64,000 bases of DNA from Portulaca oleracea (GCA_029582165.1 CM055879.1:35506330-35570329), one strand, 5' to 3'; shown: positions 1-11,325, numbered from the stretch's first letter. The notes: generated by a model not told the origin, from the sequence alone. Program-made: numbers and translations.

Positions 1-44
1 CAATTCACTAATTTATTTATTTGTTTGGCTTCATAAAATATATA

Positions 45-332
45 TTTTCTTTGTTCCATATTAATTGTCATCGTTTAGACTTTCATAGTCTACAATGTTA
101 TTCTTTAATTGATAATTTTTTTACATAATATATTATTAACAATTGCAATATTATACTTTTATGATAGTATTTTTGGTTAGGAATATAATGGTAGTAATTT
201 TATATTATAACAACTCATTGTACATATTGAAAAATTTATGGTCAAATTTTTTGAAATTTGACTATACGATTTCCTAAGACGACGATTTTTTTTTGATAAA
301 CCTAAGACAACAATTAATATAAAATAGGAGTA
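45..332. mobile_element. Stowaway-like MITE (copy 1)
   Basis: A ~290-bp AT-rich stretch that begins near a degenerate TTGTTCCATATTAATTG and ends AATTAATATAAAATAGGAGTA. The interior (ATTAACAATTGCAATATTATAC, then TCATTGTACATATTGAAAAA) recurs near 29.4, 57.8 and 58.4 kb and, more loosely, at 59.9 kb, so this is a dispersed family. The termini resemble the common plant Stowaway end CTCCCTCCGTYCC in decayed form. A short internal repeat around 270-312 suggests a later small duplication. Confidence 0.6.
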
Positions 333-1448
333 CTTTTTTATATTATTAATAAAATATTTTGCTACGTATAAATTTGGACCACGTTGTAATAAATTGATAG
401 AACAAACCAAATAGCTAATTGCATAATGATGGATGTGGATGGCACCATAAGGGGTTTTTATTTTTTCTAGCAGATGAATGAAATCATTAATTAAATATCT
501 AGCTGGAATCTAACAAATTGCCTTTTAAACTATGATTATCATGATAGGATTTAATTAACAGTTAGTCTTTTATAAAAGTTTGTTTTATTATTATTTTTTC
601 TTTTTGAAACATAAAATTTTGCTTTATGCTAATACATATTCTTGGTTGATTCTATCTAAAAAAAGAAAAAAGAAAAAGTTGACACATATCTTATCCATAT
701 TCATTTTATTGAGCTTGGATAATGGCATTTCATTATTTTGAATCTTTGGTTGGGGGTCCATCTTGTCATATCATCTTATTTTTTGAATTTTTGGAACTCA
801 TTTCTCCCTTCTCCACAATAAAAGGAATTCTAAATCGGAACTTTGAATAAAATATTTGTCATTATCTTAATTTACTACACACAACATCTATTTTTGAAAT
901 AAAATGAAAATAGAAAAATCAATTTTCCTCCAATAGCAAATAAGAAAAGATACAAGATATGAATTTAATTCCGGAATGATTTAGAGGTCTAGAATGAGTT
1001 CCAAAATTGTGAAACTTACAAAAAAATACCATTGTATAGGAATAGAATGAAATGTTAATAAGTTGATTGAAATAAGTTTCAACCACTGCATATGCTCTAA
1101 GTAGCAGCACAAGATGACTATAACTCGAGTTGCACCAAAGGAGGCTCCAAATACACATATGGTGGGGTCGATGATCAATCCCTTACTGCTAATAAAATAA
1201 TCGATCATGTTAAATAATGTTTCAACCTTCAATCAAGTAAACTTGCAAAATTTTTTTCCCTTTCTTGATATTATGTGCCAATTAATATTAATGATGGACA
1301 TATTTTTTGAAGGTGTAAAGTAAAGTTGCATAAATTTAAACTGAAATTGAAATGTTGAATTTTGAAAACATGTAGTGATATCGATGCATAAAACCCTAAG
1401 ATATTTGAACATTTTCTTTTATATATAACAAGAGCTCTCAAACACTAT
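333..1448. other. AT-rich intergenic DNA, no gene seen
   Basis: Short open frames here are on AT-rich sequence and show no recognisable domain. I see no RNA gene and no clear mobile-element ends. Confidence 0.5.
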
Positions 1449-2419
1449 GGGTGTGTTTGGTTGAGAGGAAAACAATTTCTAAGGAAATGGTTTTTCATAA
1501 GAAATGGTTTTCCAAGGAAAATGGTTTTCCATACCAAATTTTCCCTTGTTTGGTAGGAGATGAATTATTTTTCGGAAAATGATCATTTATGTCGATATAA
1601 GTAGTTATATATGTTACAAATGAAAATATTTGGAGCTCAAAATTCATATTTGAGCTTTTCTTAAACATTTCTATCGTGTTATAAAGTTTCGTGACAAACA
1701 TAAAATTGAATTTTGCTTTTAAGTTTCAGTCATATTTAACCGCAAAAAAATGTCCACAAAAGTGGCGATATATGTTACAAATGAAAATAATTGGAGCTCA
1801 AAATTCATATTTGAGCTTTTTTAATCATTTCTATCGTATTGTAAAGCTTCGTGACAAACTGAGAAAATTGAATTTTGCTCTTAAGTTTCAGTCATATTTA
1901 ACCGCAAAAAAAATGTCGATAAAAGTGGCGATATATGTTACAAATGAAAATATTTGGAGCTCAAAATTAATATTTGAGTTTTTCTTAGTCCTACTATCAA
2001 ATCATAAAGTTTCGATTCAAACGGTTCAGTTTGAATTTTTAAAAGTTTCAGTCAGTTTTAGGGCAAAAACTTCTGATTTGATGTATATCGAGATAAATGT
2101 TATCAAATAAAAATATTTTGAGCTAAAAATTTATATTTGAGGTTTTTTTAATCAATTCTATCGTGTTACAAAATTTCGTGCAAAACCGTTAATGTTAAAT
2201 TTCGGCCTTAAATTTCAGTTAGGGTTAGTAGTAAAAATCAATCCAACAATCAATAGTGGAAAATGATTTTTCTAGGTTGATCAAAGGAAGTCAATTTCCT
2301 CCCTTTATAGGAAAATGATTTTCTTTGGAAATGATTTTCTAAACTTTTTTTGTACCAAACACTAGAAAATTGGGAAAACATTTTCCAAAAAAATATTTTC
2401 TCCCCTACCAAACACACTC
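1449..2419. mobile_element. Terminal-inverted-repeat element with internal tandem repeats
   Basis: Left end GGGTGTGTTTGGTT and right end ACCAAACACACTC are inverted repeats, and the near-terminal sequences (GGAAAATGGTTTTCC-like blocks against blocks such as GGAAAATGATTTTC) also mirror each other. Possible TAT flanks lie at 1446-1448 and 2420-2422. The GTGTGTTTGGT end is typical of plant Tourist/Harbinger-type or related non-autonomous elements, but the superfamily is not certain. No coding capacity is visible. Confidence 0.6.
1611..2260 (+). repeat. Four ~162-bp tandem units
   Basis: Units begin near 1611, 1772, 1935 and 2097 at ATGTTACAAATGAAAA or a diverged form. Each runs through GGAGCTCAAAATTCATATTTGAG, TTCTATCGTGTTA, a TTGAATTTTG block and TTTCAGTCA. 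The spacing is 161-163 bp and the units are diverged, so the array is old. It forms the body of the surrounding inverted-repeat element. An open frame of 139 codons at 1691-2110 is a by-product of the repeat, not a gene. Confidence 0.75.
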
Positions 2420-3511
2420 TATATGTTTTGTGGTATTAAGCTAATAAATAATTAAGCTAGTCCAAAATCCTACATATAAATGGATTTTCCTCACATATAT
2501 GATCATATAGCTGTAATTAAAGTGTAATTTACTTTAGATATGAATAAATGATGACGTGTTTAATTTGCTCTGGAGATGATAGGGATATGTGGAAAAATAT
2601 ATATATAAATAATTAAAAAGAAAAAAATTAATAAAGTTAGTATGCCCACCTCATCATTAAGATGATAAATGATTGGTGCACCTCTTTTTTATTTAGAACT
2701 TGTTGGGCTCAAAATAGTGACCCCCATTCACTCAACTATCATCACAGCTAAATTAATCTTGTTTGCAACACTTGTCATAAAGTGACAACTCTAGAATAAA
2801 TTTTCGATATGTAAGGGCATAAAAGTATTACATCTATAATTTCAAGATATAAAAAATTATGAGTTGAAGCCTGAATGGCTTTAGTCATCAATCAATCCTT
2901 ACTCCTCGATTAATCTTGTGATGCCCGGCCTCTTTTGAGCCGTAAGTATTACTGATATATAATTGCTTCAGGATCGCTGATTGAGTTCACAAATTATCAT
3001 AAATCTTTTCAGCGTGCTTTAGACATAGTGTTACGAATCTTCTCCCAATAGAAAGAACAAATTTCAATGAGGAATTTCGATAACAGTTAGATAAAAGAAT
3101 AACTAGAAGTTATAGTAGGAGTAATAGATATGAGAGTGGAGAATGGAAATACTTCTAATAGTACTAGTCAACCTATCTGTTTGTAGGACTATACATTTGA
3201 TTTGGCTCGTGTTTACCCTAATCAGATATATTATCGACTTATATTTGACTCGTCCGTCCGAATTGATAGATCTAATAGCGTAATTTTTGTTTGATGTATA
3301 ATTCTTGGTTATTGTATTCAAGTACGAAAATTAAATTCGCATGTGAACAAAAAGTATAGGTATTTAGGTGAGTTTAAAATGCATCCAACTCGTGTTCTTA
3401 ATGTCAAATTTGTCTGAACTAAAAACACGCTTGACCTGTATTTTCCCTTACAAAATATATATGTGACATGTATTTAACTTGCCCTTCTGAATTGCTAGGT
3501 TTAGTAACTAA
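2420..3511. other. Intergenic DNA, no gene seen
   Basis: AT-rich sequence with no supported gene. A minus-strand 72-codon frame at 3103-3321 has no recognisable domain. Confidence 0.5.
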
Positions 3512-3781
3512 GGCCCCGTTCTTTTATACGGCGTGATGCGATACCACAATTACTATACTACTCAATATTCTTTTGTACTTCACCACACTTTATCGTAATC
3601 ATTACTAATATATTTCCTCACTTTTTTCTCTCCTCACTTTTCTCCCCTACTTTTCACATTCTCTCTTCTCACCTACTACATCAACCACACTTTTCGGCAA
3701 ATTTTATCATTCCATACCTTACCTTATTTTCTATAATTTCACCATATTGCACCATTTCCATATCTTAAAAAGAATAGGGCC
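3512..3781. mobile_element. Tourist/Harbinger-like MITE, 270 bp
   Basis: Ends GGCCCCGTTCTTTT and AAAAGAATAGGGCC are inverted repeats flanked by TAA on both sides (3509-3511 and 3782-3784), the expected 3-bp target duplication of PIF/Harbinger-type elements. The interior is rich in CACCACA-like motifs and is non-coding. Related copies lie at 11977, about 12270, about 20370, 20612, 44864 and 56051. Confidence 0.8.
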
Positions 3782-3784
3782 TAA

Positions 3785-4178
3785 ATGTTCATTGATGCTA
3801 GGATTCGTGGTTCTTATACTCGAGGACAAAAGAGTAAATTTGTCGGTGAAAACAAGCTACTAGATAAGTTGTTGATTAATTATTACACTCAAGGGTGAAA
3901 GAGTAAATTTGTCTGTAAACACAAGTTAGCAGACAGTCAGGTTGGCAACCTTCAGAACACAAAACACAAACATTGTTTTCTACTTTATATGAATGATTTG
4001 TCATGTTCTAATCAATCTTGTTGAGATGGGGAATAGTTTGAGAGTTTTTTTGCATTTTGGACCTTAGAAAATATGGATATTTATTTTTAGATCCTAAGTT
4101 TTAAATGTTTATTTTCTAGACTCGAGAGTTTGTGTGCTGAATAAAAAGTTATGTATCATGGGTTTTTTATTCTTCCCA
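3785..4178. other. Intergenic DNA with a short direct repeat
   Basis: GARAGAGTAAATTTGTC-like sequence occurs twice about 70 bp apart (near 3826 and 3896) with similar following sequence, a diverged tandem duplication. No gene is seen. Confidence 0.5.
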
Positions 4179-4586
4179 TAGGAATGGCAATGGGTTGGGT
4201 CCAGCCGAACCCGAACCCGAACCCAACCCAGAACCCAAAAAATGGACCCAGACCCACCATTTCCCCGAGTCCATGGTGAGTCCTTAATGGATCCAACACT
4301 CTTATATTTTTTTTTACTAGATTTATCAACTTTCGGGTTAATTTTATATATGCACACTTGTATAATAATAACTATTTTGTTTGAATAGACTTATTTTCAA
4401 CACAATAAAAACATTTTAACGTATGAGACTATGAGCGAAGTACAACATAATAGCATTACAAAAGTCATCAAGACATCAACTCTAAGAATACAACCACACA
4501 ACTTAAAATGCAAAAAAACAAAAAAACACAAAATTCATGATTGTTGCCTTTCACAACTCTAAAAATACAATTAGGTTTTCCATTAA

Positions 4587-4589
<3 letters not shown>

Positions 4590-4630
<41 letters not shown>
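4590..4630. repeat. (TA)n microsatellite, MULE insertion site
   Basis: A run of about twenty TA units directly abuts the GGGAAATTGG end of the non-autonomous MULE. The related element at 19271 also sits in a (TA)n tract, so the family seems to favour such targets. Confidence 0.9.
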
Positions 4631-4633
<3 letters not shown>

Positions 4634-5084
4634 AAATTGGATTCTAATAATCCCTAATTTTACAAATTGGATGACATTAATCCGTACTTTCAATTTATAT
4701 TCTGATGGTCCTAAAAAAATAAAATTGTATTATAGTGGTACCAAATCCATCACCACATTCTTTATATTTTTTTCATGCCTACCCCATTTTGTTTTTGTTT
4801 TTTCGTTCCTACCCCCAGATAGGTAATGAAGTGTAGTTGCTAAAACATTTTTTAAATTATTTTTTTGAGATTCCGAGCAATTATTATGATTTTTTAAAAA
4901 GAATAAAATTGAAAAAATCATTAAAAATAGAAAAAAAATTCAAAAAAAATGGGAGAAGTGCTTTAAATTTATTAAAAATCATGGTAGAGTGTTATACAAA
5001 GTTTTGAATCAAATGCAACACAAAATCTATGATATTTAGGCTAGACTATCGATTTTGTCCCACTACAATACAATTTTTTTTTTG

Positions 5085-5392
5085 GGAAATTGGAATCTAA
5101 TAAACCGACCTTTGATGGTCATTTGAAATAACGAACCAACCTTTCAAATTAATTTACAACGAACCCAACTTAACATACTATTTTTTCTAACGAACATTCG
5201 GCGAGACCCACAGGCCGGAAAGATGAGTTGGCGGTGGTTTTAGCTGACTTGGCATATTTTGGCGCAAAAAAAACGAAAATTATTTTATGGCATGTGCCCA
5301 GGTTAATGAAAGTGCCAAGTCACCTTTTCCCCCTTTAATTTTTTTTTTCTCCCTCAGCTCACCCACCCTCCTTCTCTAATTCTTTCTGAAAT
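5085..5392 (+). repeat. MULE left terminal inverted repeat
   Basis: Reads inward from GGAAATTGGAATCTAATAAA to about TTCTTTCTGAAAT. It matches the complement of 10952-11260 throughout, including CTCAGCTCACCCACCCTCC and GGCGGTGGTTTTAGCTGAC, with small indels. In MULEs the TIRs hold the transposase binding sites and the outward-lying gene promoters. Confidence 0.92.
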
Positions 5393-5595
5393 CCCACCCA
5401 CAGTGAAAAAAAGAAAGAACCCTAAACACTAAATCGAGGAAGCTGAAGAAGAGGAAGACCACGAAGAAGCCATCTCCAGATCCAATCTTCCTCCAGCAGT
5501 AGCTCAAATCTATAAACCCTAAATCCTATCTATTCCTCTCTGCTCCTCTCAATCGAGATTCCTTTCTTCTATTTCGTTCAATTAGTTCGCCCAGA

Positions 5596-6241
5596 ATGGC
5601 TAGCCATAATCAAGGTTCTTCAAGTGTCGGCCGCTGCGTTTGATCGAGAATGTGCAGTTCAAGAAGCCATTCTTTGCTATTGAAATGCAAGCATAATGCC
5701 CCAGTTGTGTATGAAACCTGCCGCAAGGAACGCAACTATAGGAGGAAATTTTTTGGATGCAAATTTTGGAAGGTCAGTGTGTTTAGGGTTTAATTACTGT
5801 TTAGGGTTTAGGGTTTGAATTTTGGGTGAAAGATGTTGAATTTGTGATATGTTTCTCTGTTTTATGTGTGATTTGAAGGTGAATCAGGGGTGTGAGTTCT
5901 TTGTTTGGGAAGATGAGCTTGACAAGTATTTGCTTGAGCACAACTCGATATTGGAGGAAAGGATGGAGCAAATTGTTGGGGAAATGTCAAGAATGCAAGT
6001 TGAGATGCAAGAATTGAGGAACGAGACTCAGAGCAGTGTAAAACTGGAGGAAGAAGTGACCAAGCTCAGAACAAAACTTGAGAATGAGAAGAAGAAGAGG
6101 AAGGCAAGTGAGGCAGAGGTGAAGGCTTTGAGAGATTCACTGAAGTATTTACAGCATAGAGGATCATTTAGATATGGTTGGATACCCTTCGTAATGTTTG
6201 TAATTGTAGTTGTTGTGGTGGTTGTGAACATTGTAGGATAG
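5596..6241 (+). CDS. GRF zinc-finger/coiled-coil/TM protein in MULE (stop-interrupted)
   Basis: Two exons, 5596-5772 and 5879-6241 (intron GTCAGT...GAAG, phase 0), encode about 179 residues. The spliced frame joins KFFGCKFWK to VNQGCEFFVWEDE and so completes a GRF zinc finger: C-x-H near the start, then FFGC, then GC-x-FF-x-W. A charged coiled coil follows (about residues 80-155), then a C-terminal hydrophobic segment of about 17 residues ending near NIVG, as in a tail-anchored protein. GRF fingers bind single-stranded nucleic acid in other proteins; small plant proteins of this layout (At4g04775-like) are uncharacterised. Codon 16 is TGA (5641-5643), probably from CGA; a downstream ATG at 5650 would still give a whole finger of 161 residues. 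It lies wholly inside the MULE and converges on the transposase gene. Confidence 0.78.
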
Positions 6242-6717
6242 GTGAAGATAGGTACTTGGTAGGTGGGTAGATGAATGGAAGTTATTGAACATGTGAATAT
6301 AGGGTAGTAGTTAATGTAATGGATATTGGTATGGATGAATGAAATGCAGGAACTTTTTGATTATTTTTTGAGCCATTGCAACTTGTTCATTGTCATAAGT
6401 TAGCATTCACTTTTCAACAACAGACAATAAAGGAATATGATATGTACATACACATCCATATAGGAAGGACAAAATGTTGACATTGAATGTCATTCCATTA
6501 AGCAAAAACCAGCTCATTAGCAAGCTTACAAATAACATCTGTTTGACAAGAAAATGACAGGAGTACTTGTAACAAAATGACAGCATCTTCATCTGTTTGG
6601 GACATCATCTGTTTGATACAAACAGTATGCTAATGCATGTCTGTTTGCTGCAAACAGAAATAACAAAATACACCTCCTTTGACTACCAAACTACACATCC
6701 CTAATCTACCAAAATAA
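6242..6717. other. Intergenic gap between convergent MULE genes
   Basis: About 475 bp separate the two stop codons. The interval must hold the 3' ends of both transcripts. I see short CATCTGTTTG repeats near 6535-6640 (ACATCTGTTTG occurs several times) but no further gene. Confidence 0.6.
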
Positions 6718-9700
6718 TCAACCTACTGCCTCAGTACATCCAATGTTCAGTGAATGGTTGACTGGTGGATGAGTTTTGGGTTGTTGGGATATCTGCTGCA
6801 CTTGATGAAGGGGCATCTGTCTGGCCAGCTGTAGCAAATGAAGAAGCCTCCCCCTAAAAAATGGAAAAGGTAAATGTCAAAATCATGTGCTTCACTTTGG
6901 ACACCACAACAATCAAACATAGGGGGCCACCTTTTATTGTTATTCTAAAAAGTTACAAATAAAAAAAGAGAGGGAAAGATCCATACCCTTGCACTTGTAA
7001 CCCCCAACCAATAAGCAGCACTTCTATATGCTCTAGCTTCATCCCTAGCACTTCCACTCCCACTCCCAGTTGGAAACCACCTGCCCATTCCAGATCCCCT
7101 TCCTCTCCCACCTCTCCTACCAGCACCTCCTCTCCCACCTCCTCTGCCAGCTCGACCACCTCCCCTACCAACACCAGCACCAGCAGAACCAGCAGACTCA
7201 GCTGAAGATCTGGATCTGGTAGTCACCCTAGCAGCTGCTGAACCCCTACCAGCAGACCCCCTACCAGCAGCAGACCCCATAGCAGAACCCCTAGCAGCAA
7301 CATTAGAAGTTGACCCCCTAGCTGAAGTTGAGGTCCCCCTAGCAGCAGTAGTGTCACTGTTGGATGGTTGCTTCCTTGGCCTCCCCCGTTGCCTTCTAGG
7401 TGGTTCTTGTGGTTGTGTTTCTGGCTGGGGTTGTTGCTGTGATCCAATTGTGTCTTTGTCAGGGCAACCCCTTTTGTTATGTCCTTGATTGTGGCATATA
7501 CTACAGTACATAACAAGTCCATGCCTTGTCAGCTTTCCTGCCCTCTTGGGATCTTCATGGGGGTCTCTCCTTCTATTCTTTTTTGGTCTTCCAGCTCGAG
7601 TGATCACAGGAGGTGGCAGCAGTGGGAGTTCTTTCATGGGCCAGTGCCTATCTCCAACACAAGGTGAGATAGAGAACTCATATGCTTTCATATAGGCTTG
7701 TTTTTTAAACATGGGATTGACAAACACCTCAGCTTCCATTTTCAGCCAACCAACACATGAAATAGCATGGGAGCATGGTATTCCAGTGAGATCCCATTTT
7801 CTACATGTACATGTACCTGAGTTGAGGTCCACTGCTAGCCTGTCTGTCTCAACATAAACTTGGAATGTATTGTTCCCAGATGGGTGTGGTCTGCATTTGC
7901 AAGCTTCCTCTTTTTCTTTTTCAAGCCTTTTCCTGACCCTTGGGCATATGTCATCATGTGAGTTTGTCATCAGCTCTCTTTTGAGGACAATCCTCTCCAT
8001 CAGAGCACTCCTTATGTCTTCCAGCATGTGTATCAGTGGTTTGTGCCTTGCCTTGACAATGTAGGCATTGAATGTCTCTGCCATGTTGCTCACAATTGTC
8101 TCACATTTACTGTCTGGGTTCATGTATGCTCTACAAAAGAGCTTGGGATCTTTGTTGATGAAGTCTTCATATGCCTGAGTAGAAACTTTTCTCATATCAT
8201 CTAGAGCATCTTTCAAATCTGCTTGATTGTATGACTTTGCTGCTCTCCAAAATAGCATCTTCAGTTCATCCCCCTTGTGCATTTTCTTCCAGTTTGAATA
8301 TATGTGTCTCGCACAATGTCTATGCTCACATTTAGGTAACACAGTTGCAACCCCCTTCACAATAGCCTGCAAATGTAAAACAAAACAAAAAAAAAAACCA
8401 AAACAAAAATTAACATGTTAAAATCCACATAACAAAATCATAACTTTATAGTGAAATAACATCATGTATATTACCAAATGCTCATCTGAAATAATGGTCC
8501 AACCAGAACCATCATCACTATGAATGTTTTGACGTACATGGTTGAGAAACCACTCCCAACTGTCATTGTTTTCAACTTGACAACGGCAAAGGAAACATTT
8601 GCTGGTTTCCATCTATTCCAATTGCTGTCAGTAGGACACCACCCAAGAAGGTTTTGAGAAAAGTTCCATCAATGTATAGCACCTTCCTACACCCTTGCAA
8701 CAAGCCTTTAGCCAATCCATCAAAACATATGTACAACCTATGGAAATAAGGTTTGTCACCCTCCTCTGCTGGCCTTGTTGTTAGTATGTAAGTTCCCCTA
8801 GGATTGGATCTTTTCAGCTCTTCAAGGTATGATCCAACCTTAGCATAGTGGTCAAACATGGAGCCATGAAGTAGTGTCCTTGCATGCTCTCTAGCCTTAT
8901 AAGCTGTCCAAGCAAGCAACACAACATGCTCATTCCTAAGCACTGTCTCAATCAGTTCCTTTGCTGGCCAATTGGGTTTTTCCTTGAAAACAGCCAGGTA
9001 CTTTTTGGCAACCCATTTGTACTTTAATTGTGGATTTTTCACCATGTTTCTGTTACACTTATGTTCCCCTCTGACAGTCCTAACAATGAAATTGCTAGTA
9101 GCTTTATCAAATGATACATAAACATAAAAGTCACATCCTTTCTTACATACTACTGCCATCCTTTTCCTCCTCTTAGAAGCAACTCCAATCTTGCAGTTGT
9201 AACCTTGAGCAATGGCATATGATGCTAGAGCTTCTTTGAAAGCTGATGCTGATGGAAACACCATGTTCACCTCCCATTTGAAAGTCTTCCAGTTAGTGCC
9301 TGAGTCGACAGTCCTAGGCTTCTTCTTCTTCCTTAACAACCTTGGTATATCATCTTCACTCTCACCAGAAGAATCCATCTCTTCATCTGATTCCTCATAC
9401 TCAGAATGGAAACCATCAAAGGAGTTTCTTTGAGCATTGTTTGTTGCATCCAAATTATTTACTTCAGCTTCAACCCCTGTTGTTTTATCACTGCCCTTCT
9501 CAACAGCAACCTTCACTTTTTCTAATTTCTCTTGCCTACACTCTTCCTTTCTTTTCTTCCCTTCAATATATTCCTCATCACTAGTTTCAACTTCTTCCCC
9601 ATCTTCATCAGACTGATCATCATCATCATCATCATTTGCAGAACCTCCTTTATCACTATCTTCAACCGTGACATCACCTTGGCCACCCCCATCATCATTA

Positions 9701-10659
9701 TCAAAACTGATCTTCCTTTTAGTTGACCCAGTTGTTCCTTCATTAAGTTCCTGTTGCAACTCATCCCTTTCCCAGTCACTTTCACCATCCTCACTTTGAG
9801 ACTCACCTCCAATACATGGAGATCCAGGCCTTGCATCCTCCCAAACCCATTCAACCTCAGGTGCAAGGTGGTGAACAGTAGCTTTCCCCTTACCCTTGTC
9901 AGCTGGAGGTGCCTTGACTTGTTCTTCAGTTTCTATGTTGGGTGGGGTCTGGTCAGTCACCTGGGATGATTGTGTCTCAGTTGTAGTGTGTTCTGTTTGT
10001 TCTGGTTGAGAATTGGGCTGAGAATTGGGCTCATTGTTTAGGCTAGTGCCATTGGGCTCTAGATTGGGCTCAGGGGTTGGCTTGGCAGTTGGCATATTGC
10101 TTGCATTGGGCTCAGGGATTGGCTTAGCAATTGGAATATTGCTTGCATTGGGCTCAGTTGGCAAAGGGGTAGAATTGAGCTTCTTCCTTCTCAATGGGAA
10201 AGTCATAGGTGTTACCTTCACTCTAGCACCCTTTGCTGACCTAACCACTGGGGATGACTTAGGCCCATATGGAGACCTCATTGCACGACGCTTGAATCTA
10301 CGAGGAGACCATGGAAGTGCAAGCGGAATTGGTTCAACACCCTCAAGTTCATCCACCTTGTGTTCAAAATACACAACCAAATTCTTGTTCACCAATGCAG
10401 CCAGTGCCATATCTAATGACTGCAAATCACCCTTGCAAGTCCTCAACCCCTCAAACAATGTCATCCCAGGAATGAGGTAAGTAAATCTTTCAATACTTTG
10501 ATACCCCAAAGTTTCAGCAAAACCTAGAACTTCTAAATCAGTCAACATATCAACATCTATTGGATAAATGTTGCTCACCTTCCCACCCACATACTCAACC
10601 TCTTCTTCCCCAACAAAAACGAATTTTCCACCATGGTGGATCTCGAAATTTACAACCAT
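6718..10659 (-). CDS. MURA-like MULE transposase (frameshifted)
   Basis: Minus strand. Exon 1 runs from ATG at 10659 to 8475, exon 2 is 8366-6987 and exon 3 is probably 6853-6718. Introns are 8474-8367 and 6986-6854, both GT-AG. The N-terminus has the plant MuDR-type HHGGKF...YVGG start, then a low-complexity acidic stretch, then the MuDR-type DNA-binding region (FPSASAFKEAL to HKCNRNM). The MULE catalytic domain starts at VLYIDGTFLK (first Asp), with WTIISDEH (second Asp) across intron 1. The SWIM zinc finger is CTCRKWDLTGIPCSH, the CCHC knuckle CSICHNQGHNKRGC, and there is a GRPRK/RGRGG basic tail. Near 8575-8592 the frame shifts and the expected AW of the MFPLAWAVV block is missing, consistent with small deletions. 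Transposase would cut and re-insert TIR-bounded DNA in the nucleus; this copy is probably inactive. Confidence 0.9.
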
Positions 10660-10951
10660 TATACCAACCTATATGACATTCACAACAACAAGCATTAACA
10701 ATCTGCACCCTAAAAAACCCAGAATTCAACCCTAATTTCCGCCACGAAATTAAACACGAAATTTAACATACCTCAACTTGATGTCTCCAGCGATTATGCC
10801 TCCACAGTCGAAATTCAACACATACAGTAGCAATTAGGGTTTACGCAATTCGAAATCGGATCAAAAATTCAGGTAAGAGAAATTTGAAGGAAGAGAGTTT
10901 GGGTTGGGTGTTTATCTGACTTTATTGAAAATAGAACAATAGCGTGGAGTT

Positions 10952-11260
10952 ATTTCAGAAAGAATTAGAGAAGGAGGGTGGGTGAGCTGAGGGAGAAAAA
11001 AAAATTAAAGGGGGAAAAGGTGACATGGCACTTTCATTAACCTGGGCACATGCCATAAAATAATTTTCGTTTTTTTTTTGCTCCAAAATATGCCAAGTCA
11101 GCTAAAACCACCGCCAACTCATCTTTCCGGCCTGTGGGTCTCGCCGGAGGTTCGTTAGAAAAAATAGCATGTTAAGTTGGGTTCGTTGTAAATTAATTTG
11201 AAAGGTTGGTTCGTTATTTCAAAGGACCATCAAAGGTCGGTTTATTAGATTCCAATTTCC
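10952..11260 (-). repeat. MULE right terminal inverted repeat
   Basis: Inverted copy of 5085-5392, ending CCAATTTCC next to a run of twelve T. The transposase ATG lies about 290 bp inside its inner edge, so the transposase promoter is probably in or next to this TIR. Confidence 0.92.
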
Positions 11261-11325
11261 TTTTTTTTTTTTGGAGCACCAGAATACAAATTTAAAGTAG
11301 GGATTATTAGAATCTAATTTCCATC

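Larger units (their letters stand above)
5085..11260. mobile_element. Coding Mutator-like transposon (~6.2 kb)
   Basis: Long terminal inverted repeats of about 308 bp (5085-5392 and 10952-11260) enclose a MURA-type transposase on the minus strand and a convergent GRF-zinc-finger gene on the plus strand. The element ends GGAAATTGG and CCAATTTCC, and inserted into a poly-T tract. The flanking 9-mers are TTTTTTTTG at 5076-5084 and nine T at 11261-11269, consistent with a 9-bp MULE target duplication. Two convergent genes between long TIRs recall maize MuDR, where mudrA and mudrB converge. Both genes carry a disabling lesion, so this copy is probably no longer autonomous. Confidence 0.92.
4631..11322. 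mobile_element. Non-autonomous MULE, copy 1, interrupted
   Basis: The left part is 4631-5084 and the right part is about 11261-11322; a larger MULE sits between them. The left end GGGAAATTGGATTCTAATAA and the right end TTATTAGAATCTAATTTCC are inverted repeats. The body matches the intact relative at 19271-19810 over its whole length, including the block GGGAGAAGTGCTTTAAATT, the run AATCAAATGCAACACAAAA and the T-run before GGAGCACCAGAATAC. That alignment shows the larger MULE entered at the T-run in the right terminal repeat. No coding capacity. Confidence 0.88.

Noticed and set aside
1691..2110. 139-codon plus-strand frame
   Set aside because: Lies in the tandem-repeat body of an inverted-repeat element; the protein is just repeated units.
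7223..7522. Frames on both strands across the transposase C-terminus
   Set aside because: Shadows of the Gly/Arg-rich transposase tail in other frames.
9754..10480. Plus-strand frames up to 151 codons opposite the transposase N-terminus
   Set aside because: Antisense shadows of the low-complexity transposase region; no domain.
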